64,000 bases of DNA from Tamarix chinensis (Eukaryota > Streptophyta > Magnoliopsida > Caryophyllales > Tamaricaceae): contig CM060177.1 of NCBI GenBank assembly GCA_030549775.1, positions 69,785,638 through 69,849,637 of the forward strand, in the 5' to 3' direction. Shown here one piece after another: positions 32,421 through 46,600 of the stretch (within the stretch, counting starts at the first letter, position 1; the number at the start of each line of letters is the position of its first letter). The notes below the pieces were generated by a model that made no database searches, was not told the origin of the DNA, and worked only from the letters and a program-made list of their open reading frames with translations. The position numbers were made by a program, and so were the translations under genes.

Positions 32421-34760
32421 CCCACTATAAAATCCATGAAAATTGAGTCCTACTAGAGGTTGGGCTAACCCTGTAGCTCTAAAATGCTCAAACTTAACCT
32501 TTTAACCGATCATGCATTAGGACACAAACTATGCTATCTCCCACTTCATGCAAGGCTACCAGTAGACCCTCTTAAGATCCTTGTACAACTTATATCCTCC
32601 TTAGTGGATAGAGTACGGGGTCTGATGTCCTTCTTCCAAAATTTGGCACTTTAGCTCTTAACAACCCTACTGTACACACCAATGATCCTTGTGGCATATG
32701 ATAACATCCTCATATATCTGGAATTCTTTGGCTCGACCTTCCTACATCTTTTGCCATATCCTTTCAAGCTTAACATCTTTAGGATATCCAGATGGATCTT
32801 CTCTAACACCATTGGGGTAATCGTCAAGGCACTTATGTGAATCTCGAGATCACCCTACTAGATCAACTCTACTCATATCTCACCAAATTCCTTGAGCAAC
32901 CAGTTAGCTACCACGCGAGAGTTCACAGAGTGTGAGGTCTTCTAGTTAAAGGCATTCGCAACGACGTTGGGCTTACCATTATGGTATTTTAGTTCAATTC
33001 CATAACCCTTTATTAGCTCTAGCCACCTCCTTTATCTCATATCCAACTCTTTTTGAGTGAATATATATTTAAGACTCCTGTGGTTGGTGAAGAATTTGCA
33101 CCTTGTCCCGTATAGGTAGTGCTTCTACATCTTTAGTGGGAAAACAACTACAACCGATTCCAAATCATGAGTCAGATAGTTTTGTTCGTGCCACTTTAGC
33201 TAGTAGGAGCTGTAAGCGACCACCCTACCATTTTGCATCAGTATACACCCTAACCCATACTTGGATGCATCACTATATACCTCAAATCCCTTAGATTAAA
33301 CTAGAAGAGTTAGAATAGGTATTGTAGCAAGAAGTTTCTTCAGTTCTTGGAATGCCCCTTCACAAGTCTCATCTGAGTGAAACCTGGTAGCTTTATTCAA
33401 TAGGTTTGTTAAAGGGCAAGCAATACTCGAGAAATTTTGAACAAAGCATTGGTAATATCCGGCTAAACGTAGGGAGCTATAAACATTTGATACGTTCATG
33501 GGGCCCTTCCATTATGTGATTGGCATAATCTTTGTTGGTTCCACGGTGACTCCCTGACTTGATACTATGTGTCCTGAAAAATCTACCTTAGGAAGCCAAA
33601 AACCACACTTGGATAACTTAGCATTCAAGCGGTGCTCTCGAAGGAGAGATAGAATAGTGTAAAGATATTGTTCATGCTCCTCCTTTCCTTTGGAGTACAC
33701 CAAGATACCATCGATGAACACCACTACAAACTAGTTGAGGAACTGCCTAAAAATTATTGTAATCAAGTCTATGAAGATGGAAGTTGTATTAATGAGCCCA
33801 AAAGGCATCATCGTGAATTCATAATGCCCATACCATGTATGAAATGTCATCTTCATGATGTCAGCATTCACAATGTGTAACTGGCAGTAGCCTGATCTCA
33901 GGTTGACCTTTGAGAAGATAGTCACACCCCATAGCTAGTAAAAAAGGTAATCAATTCTTGAAAGTGGATATCAGTTCTTGACTATCAACTGATTCAACCC
34001 TCAATGGTCAATGTAGAGACAAAGGCTTTCATCCTTCTTTTCTAGGAATATAACAGGTGCTTCCCATGGAGATACACTTGGACAGATGTATCTATGGGTT
34101 AGAAACTCCCCTAGCTAAGTATTATGCTCCCTCAACTCCATTGATGCCATCCTATAAGGGACCCTTCACACAAGTTCAACCCCTAGCACTAGGTTGATGA
34201 CAAAGTTGATCTCAAACATTGGTGGTATACCTGGGATCTCCTCTGAAATCACATCGAGAAAATCTCGCACCATAGGAATATCACTTAAGGTTACAAGGTC
34301 CTTATTCAACTCTTGTACACTACACAAATACATTAGGTACCCCTTCTACACCAATGTGTGGAGTATGGTTGAAGACACCCCCTTGGTGGTGGGCTTAAGC
34401 TTGCATTTCCTATATGAAACCTTACTACCCCTTAAGCCTCGCACCACTACATGTACTTTTGCACAGTCTATCACTCCACAATATCTCCCTAGCATATCCA
34501 TCCCTAGTATGACATCAAAGTCTCATAAGTTTATTTTAATTAAGTCTACTAGGAATTCTACCCTGCCTATCACTAAGGCCACCTCCGAGTAGAGCCTAGT
34601 GCAATTCATCCTATCCTTCGAGGGTAACATAAGAGATATGGCTAAACTAGCAAATGGTGACAAGTGATTCTTAGCAAAAAAAATTATTAGACACGAACAT
34701 TAAAGAGGCATCAAAATTGAACAATACATGCCCTAATAGAAAAAGGATGGTAAACATGTC
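32421..34760 (-). pseudogene. Tekay_A pol remnant
   Basis: Minus-strand order (right to left): a protease remnant (about 34480-34740; HVLFNFDASLMFV in place of the usual DSGASHSF pattern), then reverse transcriptase (33510-34150; FSKVNLRSGYCQLHI, MPFGLINTTSIF, and FIDG where FIDD is expected). RNase H follows (32930-33500; YSDASKYGLGCILMQ, then KYHNGKPNVVANAFN), and the first part of integrase (to about 32421). Several stop codons and frame changes interrupt it. The catalytic box is mutated and the distal integrase, chromodomain and 3' UTR are gone. Open pieces at 33296-33499, 33512-33724 and 33731-33925 are fragments of it. Confidence 0.75.
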
Positions 34761-34899
34761 CTTAACTACATCTACCTATCTATTAGCCTCTACCTGACTG
34801 ATGACATTCAGACATCCGCTTAGCAAACCTCAATGATAACCCTCTCAGTATCATCTGGTACTCTAGGCTTGACTATATTTCTAAGGAAAAGGATGGGAC

Positions 34900-35889
34900 C
34901 CCTACGGTCTCCCCTTAACCTCTCAGTTCTACACATCAGTTAGGGAAGATGTTCTCTACTGAAACTACTGAGGCGATATATGATAGCTATGCTACTAGTA
35001 GGCCTAATACTGTGGCACTAAGGGTCCCCTATCATGGAATTGATTTTATTGGGGCTAATGGAAGCTTCTCTGGTTCTAGCACTTAAAAGGTCGATGGTTT
35101 GGCTTGCCGCAGATCATGCAGCGTAATGGTATCGTCCCAAATGGTTCCTGCCACAACATCTGTAGGAAAAACCCCTCGATGGCTCATGGTTCCTGATTGG
35201 TCCCCTTTACGATTGGGTCCTACCTTCGGAACCTTATGTCTCCAGTCTCCTCTTCCCCATTATAGAAGCTTGATCTTAAACCATGGTGGTTGCGATACAT
35301 GCATGATCGTATAGGGTGAAAAAATTAGGGAAAGCCCCTGCCCCATCATCCATCAGATACTGAAATGGAGCCCTTGCTGAAATTGGTAGACCACTATTAC
35401 TTCACTGGCTGCTATTCTTGGGGACTGAGGAGAACCTTAGAAGCTCAATGAACTAGGTAAAATACTGTCTCACCATCAGCCTCCTAGGGTGAGCTACATG
35501 AATTCCTTAAGCTTATCCCTTTTAAGGCTTTATAGGTAGAACGTGGCACGTATTACTGTCTTGAAATCGACCCAGGACATTTATGGACCGCACCCTACCC
35601 ACCAAACATCCACAACACCTCGAAGAAAGAATCTTGCAATGCTATATTGTCGAGTTAGGGGACAATCAATTAATTCAAAAGTGTGACACATATCCTAGAT
35701 CCACCCCTCTAGAATAATGGGGTCCTCCTCACCATTATAGTGTTTACTGACCCTCTATAGCTAGTCCTCCCTAATTCCCCCCTAAGGATGAAGTAGAGGT
35801 GGGGGTGGTGGCTAAAGTTGGGGTTGGCGTTACATAAACTCCATGAAGCTCTCAAAGGCTTCCTTTAGGTGCCCAACCCATCCGTTCAT
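34900..35889 (-). pseudogene. Tekay_A gag remnant
   Basis: Minus-strand reading from an ATG at 35889 gives MNGWVGHLKEAFESFMEFM, then a proline-rich segment and gag-like motifs (YNGEEDPIILEGWI; FELIDCPLTRQYSIARFFL; WVDFKTVIRATFY), with many stops. A degenerate zinc-finger-like segment (CCGRNHLGRYHY) lies at about 35115-35165. The order gag then protease fits a chromovirus. The start is only the first Met of the recognisable part. Confidence 0.55.
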
Positions 35890-36130
35890 CTCAATCCTCT
35901 AGCTACAAAATAAGAGGGGGTTAGGTATGAACCTTATGGTAAACTATGCACTTATCACACATTCCCCCTTTATGAGGTCACCTAGACTACCCATTTATGT
36001 TTTCCTCACCTGAGGATCCCGTTCTGTTGGCAAAACTAAAATCTCCAAGGTACAAAAACCATTTTAAAACTCAAGGAAACATCATTATAACCAACTTTTT
36101 TGAAAATAAATCGCGAGTGTCAGAACCAAG

Positions 36131-36142
36131 GCTTAGATACCA
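36131..36142 (-). other. primer-binding site of Tekay_A
   Basis: On the minus strand TGGTATCTAAGC lies three bases from the LTR end (ttacaAGT-TGG). It differs from the tRNA-Met-type site at two positions. Confidence 0.75.
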
Positions 36143-36145
36143 ACT

Positions 36146-38240
36146 TGTAACACCCCCAAAAATCACCATTGAAATTTTTTGTTTTTAATGTAAAATCATC
36201 CAAGCATAAGAAGGGGGTGTTACTATCGTCAATGGTATAAGTTTGGCCCTAGGCCATCCTTGTACCAACTATAAGGAAAAATAGAAACAGAGTGTTACCT
36301 ATGATAAACATCACATGGTAGCATTTCATAACATAATAAAGGTTAAGTGTTTGTTTCCAAAGAAATACTAAAATGCACAAATATGATTCATCCAAAGTAT
36401 AAAACATTAAAACTAGAAAGTTGGAAAGGACAACAACCAGATGCCATTCTCTGTGATCTCCAACCTTGGATACAACTACATCACTCTACCTCACTTATAT
36501 CATCACATGTAGAAAATTCATTAAGAGAACCTTATTTCACTTATACAGGCTTAGAAGGGGACACCACTTGCGGGAACAAGTGGCACCCGTAATAGCGGTG
36601 ATCAGTATGCTATGTACTGAATAAGGTAACAAAATAATCAAGTAGGTACGAGCATTTAAAAACACCATGATAAGAAATAAATGCGTATAAGCAAGTCATA
36701 TCGGTATGTTTATGATTATCTGGACTCAAGATAATAGTATAATAAATAGTCAACTCATGAATTATATCTACGTGGGTTCATGGAATCCACTATTCTCACT
36801 TGTGGAATGGTACCTAAGGTATAACCCTAGAGCAACACGCTCCTAGCTACTATTATCACCAGTGGATAGGTCGACAAAGTACAAACTTAGGGTAGAAAAC
36901 TCCTTGCCACTATAATATGGTATAATCAGTCCTGACCCACGTGGTGTTCTAATTTAAGTAATTAGCATCTTTCTACAGGTTATTATTGTCCAATGGTTTT
37001 ATTACTTGAGTTTAGGATCCCACTATTCTCAACGATGGATGGTAAATACAATACATATCAAGGTAACATACTCTTGGATACTATTCTCACAAATGGATCG
37101 GTATATAAAGTACAAGTAGCCCCGACTCAAGTGTTCTTCTACTTTAAGTGATTAGAGTCTTATTCATGTCTTATCTATTTTAGATACCACACACAACCAT
37201 GCACAACACAAGTATGACTCCTACCCTACTATCACCCCGAGCCTATCCTATCCCCTTGGGAACCCTAGTTTTATAACCCTGGTACCTCTATACCCCCCAT
37301 TGTTCCTCTGAGTCCCAAATTTACCCAACAAACCCAAACCTATCATTACAATCCCCACTTATCATGAGTTATGGCTTATTACCCCTATTTCTCACATATA
37401 TGACCATTGGCCTCTAGAGTTACTCTTTAAAAACCTAATTCTCCCTAGTCAATCTAACCCCTCCTCTACTACTTGGTTAGCCCTAATTTTCCATAACTAG
37501 ACATATTTTACTATGCTTATTCATCTCATAAATTTTTGTATCCTAACTCCTCAATTTTGCACATATGATAATAACCTCCCAAAATGGACCCCTCTCAAAA
37601 CCTTAATTTTTCCATGGTAGTTATATCTGCTCCCATTTATCTCACTTGGACATTAGATTTAGTACACAATCCCCAAATAGCCTAATTAAAGCCATAGTTC
37701 AAAGATCTAACCCAGTTTCCCTATTTCCTACATGTGATAATGACCTACCCTTAGGGTTTCGTTCTTTATCCTACCAACACCCTAATTCCATATGTTTAGT
37801 AATCTCCCATCCTTTAGCATCTAAGGGCTCCCCTAATTATACCAAGCTACCCAAAATATCATCGTTAACCGATATCCATTCTTAGAAACCATCCCTCACT
37901 TAACCACCCTTACACAAAGCTCGCATTAGGTTTGACTCATCCTATGCTTGATAATCCTCTCCATGTAATGTTTACCCTAACTCTCTTGACATTTACCATA
38001 GTTATTTTGTTTAGCACCTTCCAAATCATAATAGGCTAACTTTCACCTTAGGGTTTCCCCATATACCTCTTTTCACATTGTTGACCAAAATTTCCTTGGG
38101 TCTCAAAACCCTACCTAAGTCTTATAGCTTCTAATATAAGAACTCCCCAACATTTTAAAACATGTAGTACCATAAAATAGAAATATAACAACACAAAAAC
38201 CAAAAAATTCATGTCCTCACATCTTCTTATCTTTAGTCTT
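36146..38240 (-). repeat. 5' LTR of Tekay_A, proximal part
   Basis: Starts TGTAACACCCCC and carries the family A landmarks: restart motif gatcagtatgctatgtactg (about 36600), tandem 'cactattctc...tggat' blocks (36780-37150), then C/T-rich DNA with repeated 'accctaa' segments. It stops at 38240, where the Athila element begins. Small ORFs inside (36347-36592, 37646-37885) are fortuitous. Confidence 0.72.
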
Positions 38241-38545
38241 TGATATGAGTGAATTTGAACTTATTAAAGGACCCTACAAGTATAATTATATCTATGATTT
38301 ATACTACACGAGGGAGTCATGGGGGTGTGTTTCTTAACAGTTTTTACAACATGTGCGATCTCACATGACTTGCTTGAGTTTAACCTAAAACGAGCTCTTA
38401 TACCCTATGAACTAATAGCACTTTCCAATCTTATAACACCTTATAAGATTAATGATTTTACTTGGTTAATTTTAAGGCTTGTGCATGAATGAGGACAACA
38501 CAATATATCAAAGTAGATCCACACCCTACCATCTAAGATAATGTT
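38241..38545 (+). repeat. 5' LTR remnant of the Athila-type element
   Basis: Aligns with 48732-49020: 'tgatatgagtgaa', 'actac(a/t)(c/t)gagggag', 'gatctcacatgact', 'gcttgagttta' and 'attaatgatttta'. Homology ends at about 38545, so the rest of the LTR and the primer-binding region are deleted. Confidence 0.75.
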
Positions 38546-38849
38546 GTGCTAATCTAATACCACCTTAGCCCTACCATTGCCCATCCAAAATTCAAGCCCC
38601 TTATTTTGAGCTTAAACCCGTCATGTTCCACATACTATAAACCATAGGGCAATTTAGTGGCCAGCACACCAAATATCCACACTTGCATCTTAGAGCATTT
38701 ATGTAAGTTAGTGACACCTTCAAAATTTAGGGAGTTCCTATAAACTCCATATATTTGTTCCCTTATTCCCTGAGAGACCATGTTAGGGAGTGGGTTGACT
38801 TCCCTATAAACTAGTTAAATCATCTCCTAGGATGACTTAGTTCAAAATT

Positions 38850-39990
38850 TTCTTATGTGATATTTTTCTCCCCAAAAAATGCGAAGATTAGGCATAACAT
38901 TATAACATTTTTGTAAGAAGAAGATGAGACACTCCATAATGCATGGGAGAGATTTAAGGAATTGTTGAGGAAATGTCCAAACCAAGGAATCCCTCAATAG
39001 TTGCAAATGGAAACATTCTATCATGGTCTAAATCGTTATACATGAAACTTGGTAGATGCCTTGGCCAACGATTCCCTACTAAGTAAAACCTATAACTAAG
39101 AATATGAGATTATTAACAAAATAGCATGCAAAAACAAGCAGTGGGGTAGTGTCAAAAGCATTCATAAGGTGAGAATAGTGATAGAATTCAAAGTTGACCC
39201 CATCACAACCCTACAAGTTGAGGTATCATCTGTAAATAACCTATTAAAAAATGTTGCTCCCACAAACTCACAAATATAGAGAAGAGAGGAGCATTCCACC
39301 ACTTTAACAACCGTAATATCGTTTGTATATTGTGGAGAAGGTCATTTGTTTGAGCAATGTCGAGCAAATCCAGTGTTGGTGAACTACACGACAAACTAGG
39401 CCATGCACTCTCGATAGCCTTACGGTAATCATTATAGCCCAACCTGGACGTAACATCCTAACTTCTCATGGTCTAACCAAAATAATGTGCAAAACTCGAT
39501 TAATTAATATAGCCAACAATACTATGACCAACCTCAACTCCAGTGTCTTCAATAATCATAATCTCACATACCTCCTACCCAACACAATAACTCTAACTCA
39601 ATGGAAAATCATCTAAAGGAATATATAGTGAAAACGGATGCTGTGACCTAGAGTAACACAACCTCCTTGAGAGCCCTAGAAACCCAAATGGGACAGCTAA
39701 CTACAACCCTAAGTAGAATACCCCATGGCACTCTACCCAATGATACTAAGAACCCTAAAATAGAAGTTAAGGAGCAGGGTAAATCCATTACCCTCAAATC
39801 AAGTATGGAAATTACACCTCCCTACCAATAGGACAGTACCAAGGACAAGTCTCACTCTAATAAATAGGAAAGCAACATAGAACCAAGAGAAGGTTGAACT
39901 GTGCACCTTCTCAAATACAGACTAATCCCACTAAAACCCCAGAAGAAGACACCACTTTAACACCTAAGCAACAAAAGAATAGTAAACCAT
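38850..39990 (+). pseudogene. Athila-type gag remnant
   Basis: Plus-strand translation, with frame changes and stops, shows the family order: a YHGLNRYT segment (39010), NDSLLSKTYN, a zinc-finger-like VYCGEGHLFEQC (39327-39362), HPNFSWSNQNN (39450-39485), then a LRALETQMGQL motif (about 39660). These are characteristic of Athila gag, which forms the particle. No open stretch is longer than about 60 codons. Minus-strand ORFs over this segment are shadows. Confidence 0.65.
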
Positions 39991-40149
39991 TATCGAACAT
40001 CATTCCTAGCCCCTTTATTCCATCACCAACTTTCCCTCAGTGACTTAAACAACAACAAAAAGATAAGTAATTTAATAAGTTCCTAGAGATTCTTCGTTAG
40101 TTGCATATAAACATCCAATTAGTGGAAGCCCTCCAACAAATGCCTAATT

Positions 40150-43100
40150 ATTCGAAATTTTTAAAGGACATATTAACATAAAAGAGAAGACTGTGTGAAT
40201 ATGAGAAGGTAGAAATTATCTAGGGATGTAGTTTGATTTTCAAATAAAAGTACCTAGAAAATTACAAGACCTTAGCAATTTCACCATCCCTTATTTCATC
40301 GATGACAAGTATTGTGGTAAGGCCCCTTATCACCTTGGTGCTAGTGTCAATATGATGCCTATGTCCATTTTTAGGAAGTTAGATGTTGGGGAAGCAAGGC
40401 CTACCATTGTCACCCTACAACTATTTGATTGATCATATGTCCAACTTGAAGGAAGGATTAAAGAAGTGTTAGTAAATTTAGACCAGTTCATATTCCTAGT
40501 AGACTTCATAATTCTCAACCATGAAGCTAACAATGAGGTCCCTATCATTTTGGATAGGCCTTTCTTGGCCATTGGTAAGACCCTGATAGATGTGCATAAG
40601 GGAGAATTAATAATGAGGGTCAATGAAGAGTAGATAACTTTCAATGTTTTTATTTCCATGAAACTACTAGAAGAGGATCTTGATGAGTGTTCACGAGTTG
40701 ACATCATTTATTTAACTATCTATAATGAGTTTGATTCAGGAACATTTCATGATGAATAAAGTTTGTTTATAGCAAATCATCTAAAGAGTAGTTACCCTAC
40801 CCATTATTCTAGTGAGTAAGATGATACAGAAATGGTAGGGTGTAGCTAGATAAATTACTCAGCACCTCGAGAACCTCTTGGTTTGAATAGTGGGGAGATA
40901 TAGCTAGTCAAACCATCAATTGAGGAGCCTCCCAAGATGGAACTTAAGCCATTAACATCTCACTTGAAGTATACATATTTAGATAAGGACACCCTACTAG
41001 TTAGTATATCATCTACCTTATTTGAATTTTAGTTGGACCAGCTAGTCAGTTTGCTGCAAAAACACAAGAAGGCAATAAGATGGACCATGGAAGATATCCA
41101 TGAAATCAGTCCAACATTATGCATGTATACAATTTTGCTAAAAGATCCATCAAGTTCATCAATCAAGCAATAGAGAAGGCTAAACCCAACAATGAAGGAG
41201 TTAGTGAAGAAGGAAATCATCAAATAGCTTGACGCATGTATCATCTATCCAATATCCAACAATAATTTGGTAAGTCCTATTTAATGTATCCCAAAAAAAG
41301 GAGGTAAGATTGTCACTTAAAATTCTAAAAATAACTTGATTAGAACCTAGACAATCACAAGATTGTGTATTTACATGGAATATATAAAATTAAACAAAGA
41401 CACCAGAAAAGATCATTTCCCCCTCTCTTTTATTGATGAAAATCTTGATAAATTGGTAGGAAGAGCTTTTTATTATTTTTAGACTAATACTCAGGTTATA
41501 ATCAAATAGCCATTACATAATAAGATCAACAAATAATCACATTCACATGCCCCTACATCACATTCACCTTTTGATGAATGCCTTTTGGTCTGTGTAATAC
41601 ACCCACAAATTTTCAGTGGTGCATGATGGAAATATTCATAGACATGGCAAAAGAAATTATAGAGATTTTTATGAATGATTTTTTATTTATTTTTGGAGAT
41701 ACTTATGAGGATTGTTTGACCAACTTAGAAAGAGTGTTGGTAAGGTGTGAAGAGACCAACTTGGTCCTTAACTGGGAAAAATGTCACTTTATGGTTTAGG
41801 AAGGTGTTGTTTTAGGTTATAGGGTCTCACCTATAGGATTGGAGGTTAACATGACAAAGGTGGAGATCATAAAAAAAATTACCTTCTCCCACCATTGTTA
41901 TAGGTGTGAGAAGTTTTTTAGGACATATTGGATTCTATCGAAGATTTATCAATGACTTCTCCAAAATTATTAAACCCCTTTGTCATTTGTTGGAACATGA
42001 TAGAAAATTTGAGTTTGACGAGTTTTATAAGGCAACTTTTGAAAGAATAAAGTTAGCATCCACCAAAGCTCTTATTATTGTAGGAATTGACTGGACTCTA
42101 CCCTTTAAACTAATGCGTGATGTGAGTGATTATGCTATAAGAGCAGTCCTAGGGCAGTGGAAGAATATTTATTCCACAAAATCTATTACACTAGTAAAAC
42201 AGTCAATAAGTTTCAACTGAATTCCACCATTACAGAAAAGGAATTATGGACAATAGTATTTGCATTTGATAAGTTTCGATCTTATCTCCTAGGAAGTAAA
42301 GTTCTTGTTCTTACTCACTATGCTGCTATTCATATTTTATTTGATAAAAATGATGCCAAACCTAGATTACTAAGGTGGATCTTACTTTTATAAGAATTTG
42401 ATGTCTAGATTAAGGATCTTTAGGGGAAGGATAATCAAATTGTAGACCATCTCTCTAGACTAGAAGGATGCAACAAGGATCAGAAGCAAGTATGGATTAA
42501 GGAGAACTTCCAGGATGAACAAATCCTGATAGTAAAGTAGGGTCAACCACCTAGGTATGCAGATATTACTAACTATTTGGCATGCAAAATACCACCCCTT
42601 GACAAAGCTAGCCAATAGTTGAAGAAATTCTTCCATAACCATAAATACTACTATTGGGATGAACTGTTCCTATTCCTCCATTGTTTTGATGGAATAATGA
42701 GAAGGTGTGTAAGTGAAGAGGAGGTTAAGGAAATCTTGGCCACCTATCACCACATAGCCTATGGAGGTCATTTTAGAGGCATAAGAACTATAATGAAGGT
42801 CTTATAGAGTGAAGTTTACCAGTCCACCATATTCAAGGATACTAGGGAAGAGGTCCAAAACTCTGAGTAATGTAACTAACTAGGAACATTTTGCTAGAAA
42901 TGCCTCAAACATGAATTTTAGAAGTGGAATTATTTGATGTCTGGGACATTGATTTCATGGGCCCATTTCTATCCTACTTTAGCAATGAATACATTCAGGT
43001 AGTGGTGGATTATGTATATAAATGGATAGAGACTGCTACTTTGCTAAATAGCAATGCCAGGGTGGTGACCCACTTCCTGCAAAAAAATATTATCACATAA

Positions 43101-43390
43101 TTTGGGACTCCTAAGGAAATCATTAGTGATGGTGGCACACATTTTTGCAATAAGATGTTTCAATAACTTATGCAAAAATATAGGATTCAAAAACTTAAAG
43201 CCAAAAGAGTTGTATCCTGGGTAGTTGTTTTGTCTTTAAAACTCAAGGTTAAAGCTGTTCCTTGGAAAGTTGAAATAAAGATGGTATGGTCCCTATGAAT
43301 TTATCAAGGTTTATCCCTATAGAGTTGTGGATCTCAAGGACCAAAAGTCTGAAGAAACCTTCAAGGTTAATGGCCATTAAGTAAAACTAT
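40150..43390 (+). pseudogene. Athila-type pol remnant
   Basis: Protease: 40330-40740 (LGASVNMMPMSIFRKL, then VPIILDRPFLAIGKTLIDV; the catalytic DLGAS is lost at Asp). Reverse transcriptase: about 40900-41880 (HKKAIRWTMEDIHEISP; RKDHFPLSFIDENL; MPFGLCNTPTNFQWCMM; FMND where FMDD is expected). RNase H: 41900-42470 (FLGHIGFYRRFINDFSKI; ELWTIVFAFDKFRSYLLGSK). Integrase: 42600-43390, with YHHIAYGGHF and ISDGGTHFCN, but a deletion at about 43200 removes about 130 residues including the last catalytic Glu. It resumes at the KLFLGKLK...YGPYEF tail. Longer open pieces are 41578-41799, 41906-42220 and 42157-42393. Many stops and frameshifts show it is dead. Confidence 0.78.
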
Positions 43391-43619
43391 ATCAAGTTGC
43401 AAATCTTCATAGGGAAGTTTAAATGCTTTCCCTATGAACCTCAAAGGGTCACATTAGGTTGTCAAGCTGAGGACATTAAACCAAGCACTAATAGGAGGCA
43501 ACCTAGAATTTTTATCTTTTTTTACTCTTATTCTTTATGCATCTCTTTGAATTTATATTAGTTTCTCAGAAAAGAACAATTATAATATCCATACCCTATA
43601 TGTGCTTTAATTGTTAGGT

Positions 43620-46600
43620 TAATGAGTAGGAGAAAAGGAGGTATGAGGCATGTTCCATATATCATGAAGACAGAGGACATTGATGCTACTTATCCTGTAG
43701 GAAGATTCGACGATATCAGGTGTTAGGTGACTACTCAGAGTGCAGGTATGGTCCCTTACACTCTCTCTCAGGTATGTCTCACTTGTCCTGCACTGCTTTT
43801 TACAAATCCTATCCTTACCCTCATTTTATTTTTAAGTCGCATCTCATCTACCCATATTCAACACTCTACCCCATTCTTCTCCACTCCAAATGTTGAAGAA
43901 GGCTCTACAAAGTCTTTCATTATAGGAAAACACCTTCATGACGACTATCAAGCCACCTCACCTACCTCACCAAAGTAAGTTGATACCACCATTTCCACCA
44001 CCTCATAAGAAAACTGTCACATCCCTAAATTTTGGAACTAAAAAAATTTCTTTTCAAAGAGTTAATAATGGAAGAAAAGGCACAAAATGTAGGGGTGCCA
44101 TGTTTAATCCAACATAGAAGAGGCACTTTCTATGCCCAGTTTATGTCGGGTGCAAGGCAAAGATAACCTTATACCTAGGAATTAGGGGTAGGAATCACTT
44201 GCTTCTGTAGCAATACATGGTAACAAATAGAGAGAAGGGAATAAATGGTAAAAATAGAGGACTAAGAGTCCAAAGAGAGATAGAGATATCTGGATAACCA
44301 TACCCTTTACCAATTTATTTAGCGCTCACCCAAGGTAAGCACATCAAGCTAATAATCATCAATCACCTGCAAAATAGGGCATACCTACTCCTGGGAATGA
44401 GCAACACCCATAAAAAGGATGATCAGTACACTATATACTGAGTAAGGTAATAGTACAGTCAAAATCGGAAAAACATATAATTACATACATTCACAACAAA
44501 AAGTAGAATACATGCCGTGGTGTGAGGTACCTCCTAGGGAAAAATGCGCCTGGCTACTATTATTAAGCCGGTGAAATGGACTTTTATACCTCGGTCCTAA
44601 CTCACGTAATCTTTTACTATAAGTGATTAGTGTCTTAATTATTGGTTACTTACCTTAGACTCATATTATCTTTCACATTGATATTAGGCCCCACTATTCT
44701 TAAACCGCCGAAAAGGTCTGATGCCTCTATGAGGGCAAAATACGCCTGGCTATTATTATTAAGCCGGTGGAATAGACTCATAAAACACCTCGGCCCGGCT
44801 TACGTGAGCTTTTATTTTAAATGATTAGTGTCTTATTAAAGATTGATTTATGAAAAAGAGATATAATTAATGCAAATGAAACATCAATATACATATAACA
44901 AGGCTGTTCTCAAAGATTAAGATGGCCATTTTCTCCAAAAACCCTAAATTCTCAATATAAGCATAACTTCCCCTATATTGATCATTTGTCCACAAAATTT
45001 AGTATATGTTCCTCAAATAATAGTATAATTAACATATTTAAAATTTGAGGTCTAACTCCCATGTCTTACACATGCGATAATAGCCCTATCTCAAAGGTTA
45101 ATATTAATAAGGCTCTAAAAACTATAATTTCAGAGGTAATAAAAGGGGATTGCTTGAGATTTGTCGAGAAGGGAGGGATATCAATGGCACAACTTGATAT
45201 TGCTAGGGAGCAGTAGCAAGGAAGGATGAAAGGAGGGGGTGGGACCAATGGATTTATCTAAAGGGAGATGGTAAGCATTGGTGGGAATTATTGAAGGATA
45301 GTGGGGTGCTTTGGTAGAGTTTGTTGAAGCTTAGGAGAGAGATCAAATGATTTTGCTGTAGCTAGGGGTAGGTTGTAGTGAAAGTTGTTGCATCAATGAA
45401 GAGAATAAAAGAAAGAAAATGGTGCAGTAGCTGTTGCCATAGGTAGTGGGTGTTGGAATAGAAGCTTTAGCCGATGGTAGGGGTAGGTTATGGCGAGTTT
45501 TGTTGTAGCTAGGGGGTTGGAATGGTGAGTTTTGCCACAAAAAAGGTTGAGGGAATGGTGAGTCTTGCTGCAGCTAAGGGGGATGCAACAAAGGCTATTG
45601 GTGCTTGGGGTTGAGGTGTGGAAAATGTTGCCGGTGGAGGTATATATGGTTCCATTAGGCTCATTGGTGGGGGTGATTTTTTGCTATATTTGTATTTGTA
45701 AGGAAGGGAAAGGAGGTGAAGGTTGTGCTAAATTATGCACACATAGAGGCACGAAGGAGGGGGAAGGAGGAGGTGGTGATTGGGCATAATTTCAACCCTG
45801 AACCTGGAACTAAGGATAGGGGCATGATGGGGTAAATTAGTAGAATTTAGTAGAGAGAGACATGGATGCAAAGAGGAGGGAGAAGAGAAGAAATGTGGAA
45901 TGATTGGTAGGGAGAAAAAAAGAATTAAATAAGATAAGGAGATGGGAAGAAAAAGGAAAAAGGGAAAGGAAAAAGTGTGGGTTTAGGTTTAGGTTAAATA
46001 ATTATCCAAGATTAGATTTAAGTTAGGAAAAATATATATAACTCAAAATAAAAATTGGGATTAGGCTAAGATTTAGGATTAGGGAGTTAGGGTAAGATAG
46101 AAAAATAAATGTCCTAAGGTTAGAATTAGGTTATGGTATTAAGTACTCAGGACTAAGTTTAGCTAAAAATTTGGGGTACTTAAAAAATACCCCACCATGC
46201 ATAATTGTGCCCATTTTTTCCTCACCATCAGCTTCTAACCCCATAATTCCATGATGAACAACTCATTCTAAAGCCAAAGAAGCATTTAAAACTATTCCAA
46301 AACATAGAAAACCCACCTCTTCTAATAAACGGCCAGTACCGTCAGTCTCTTTAGATGAATTTTCCTCCACTAGGGATGATGAGGAAACATACTCGTCTAC
46401 TCCCCCAGCTAAGTGTCTGAAGTGACCATCCAACTCACTAACAATTTTTCAATCTGACGGTGCCCAAGAATACTTCAACACCCTAGCTAACCACAACTTT
46501 TATTTTGAAAGAGGTTTCGCTCTACCTAACTTACCCCATTACCTTATCTACCATATTAACCACCATCACTAGGCCACTTTCTGTCAGCACCCCGTAAATT

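Noticed and set aside
40330..40707. 125-codon minus-strand ORF
   Set aside because: Antisense to the Athila protease segment, which gives family-like motifs on the plus strand.
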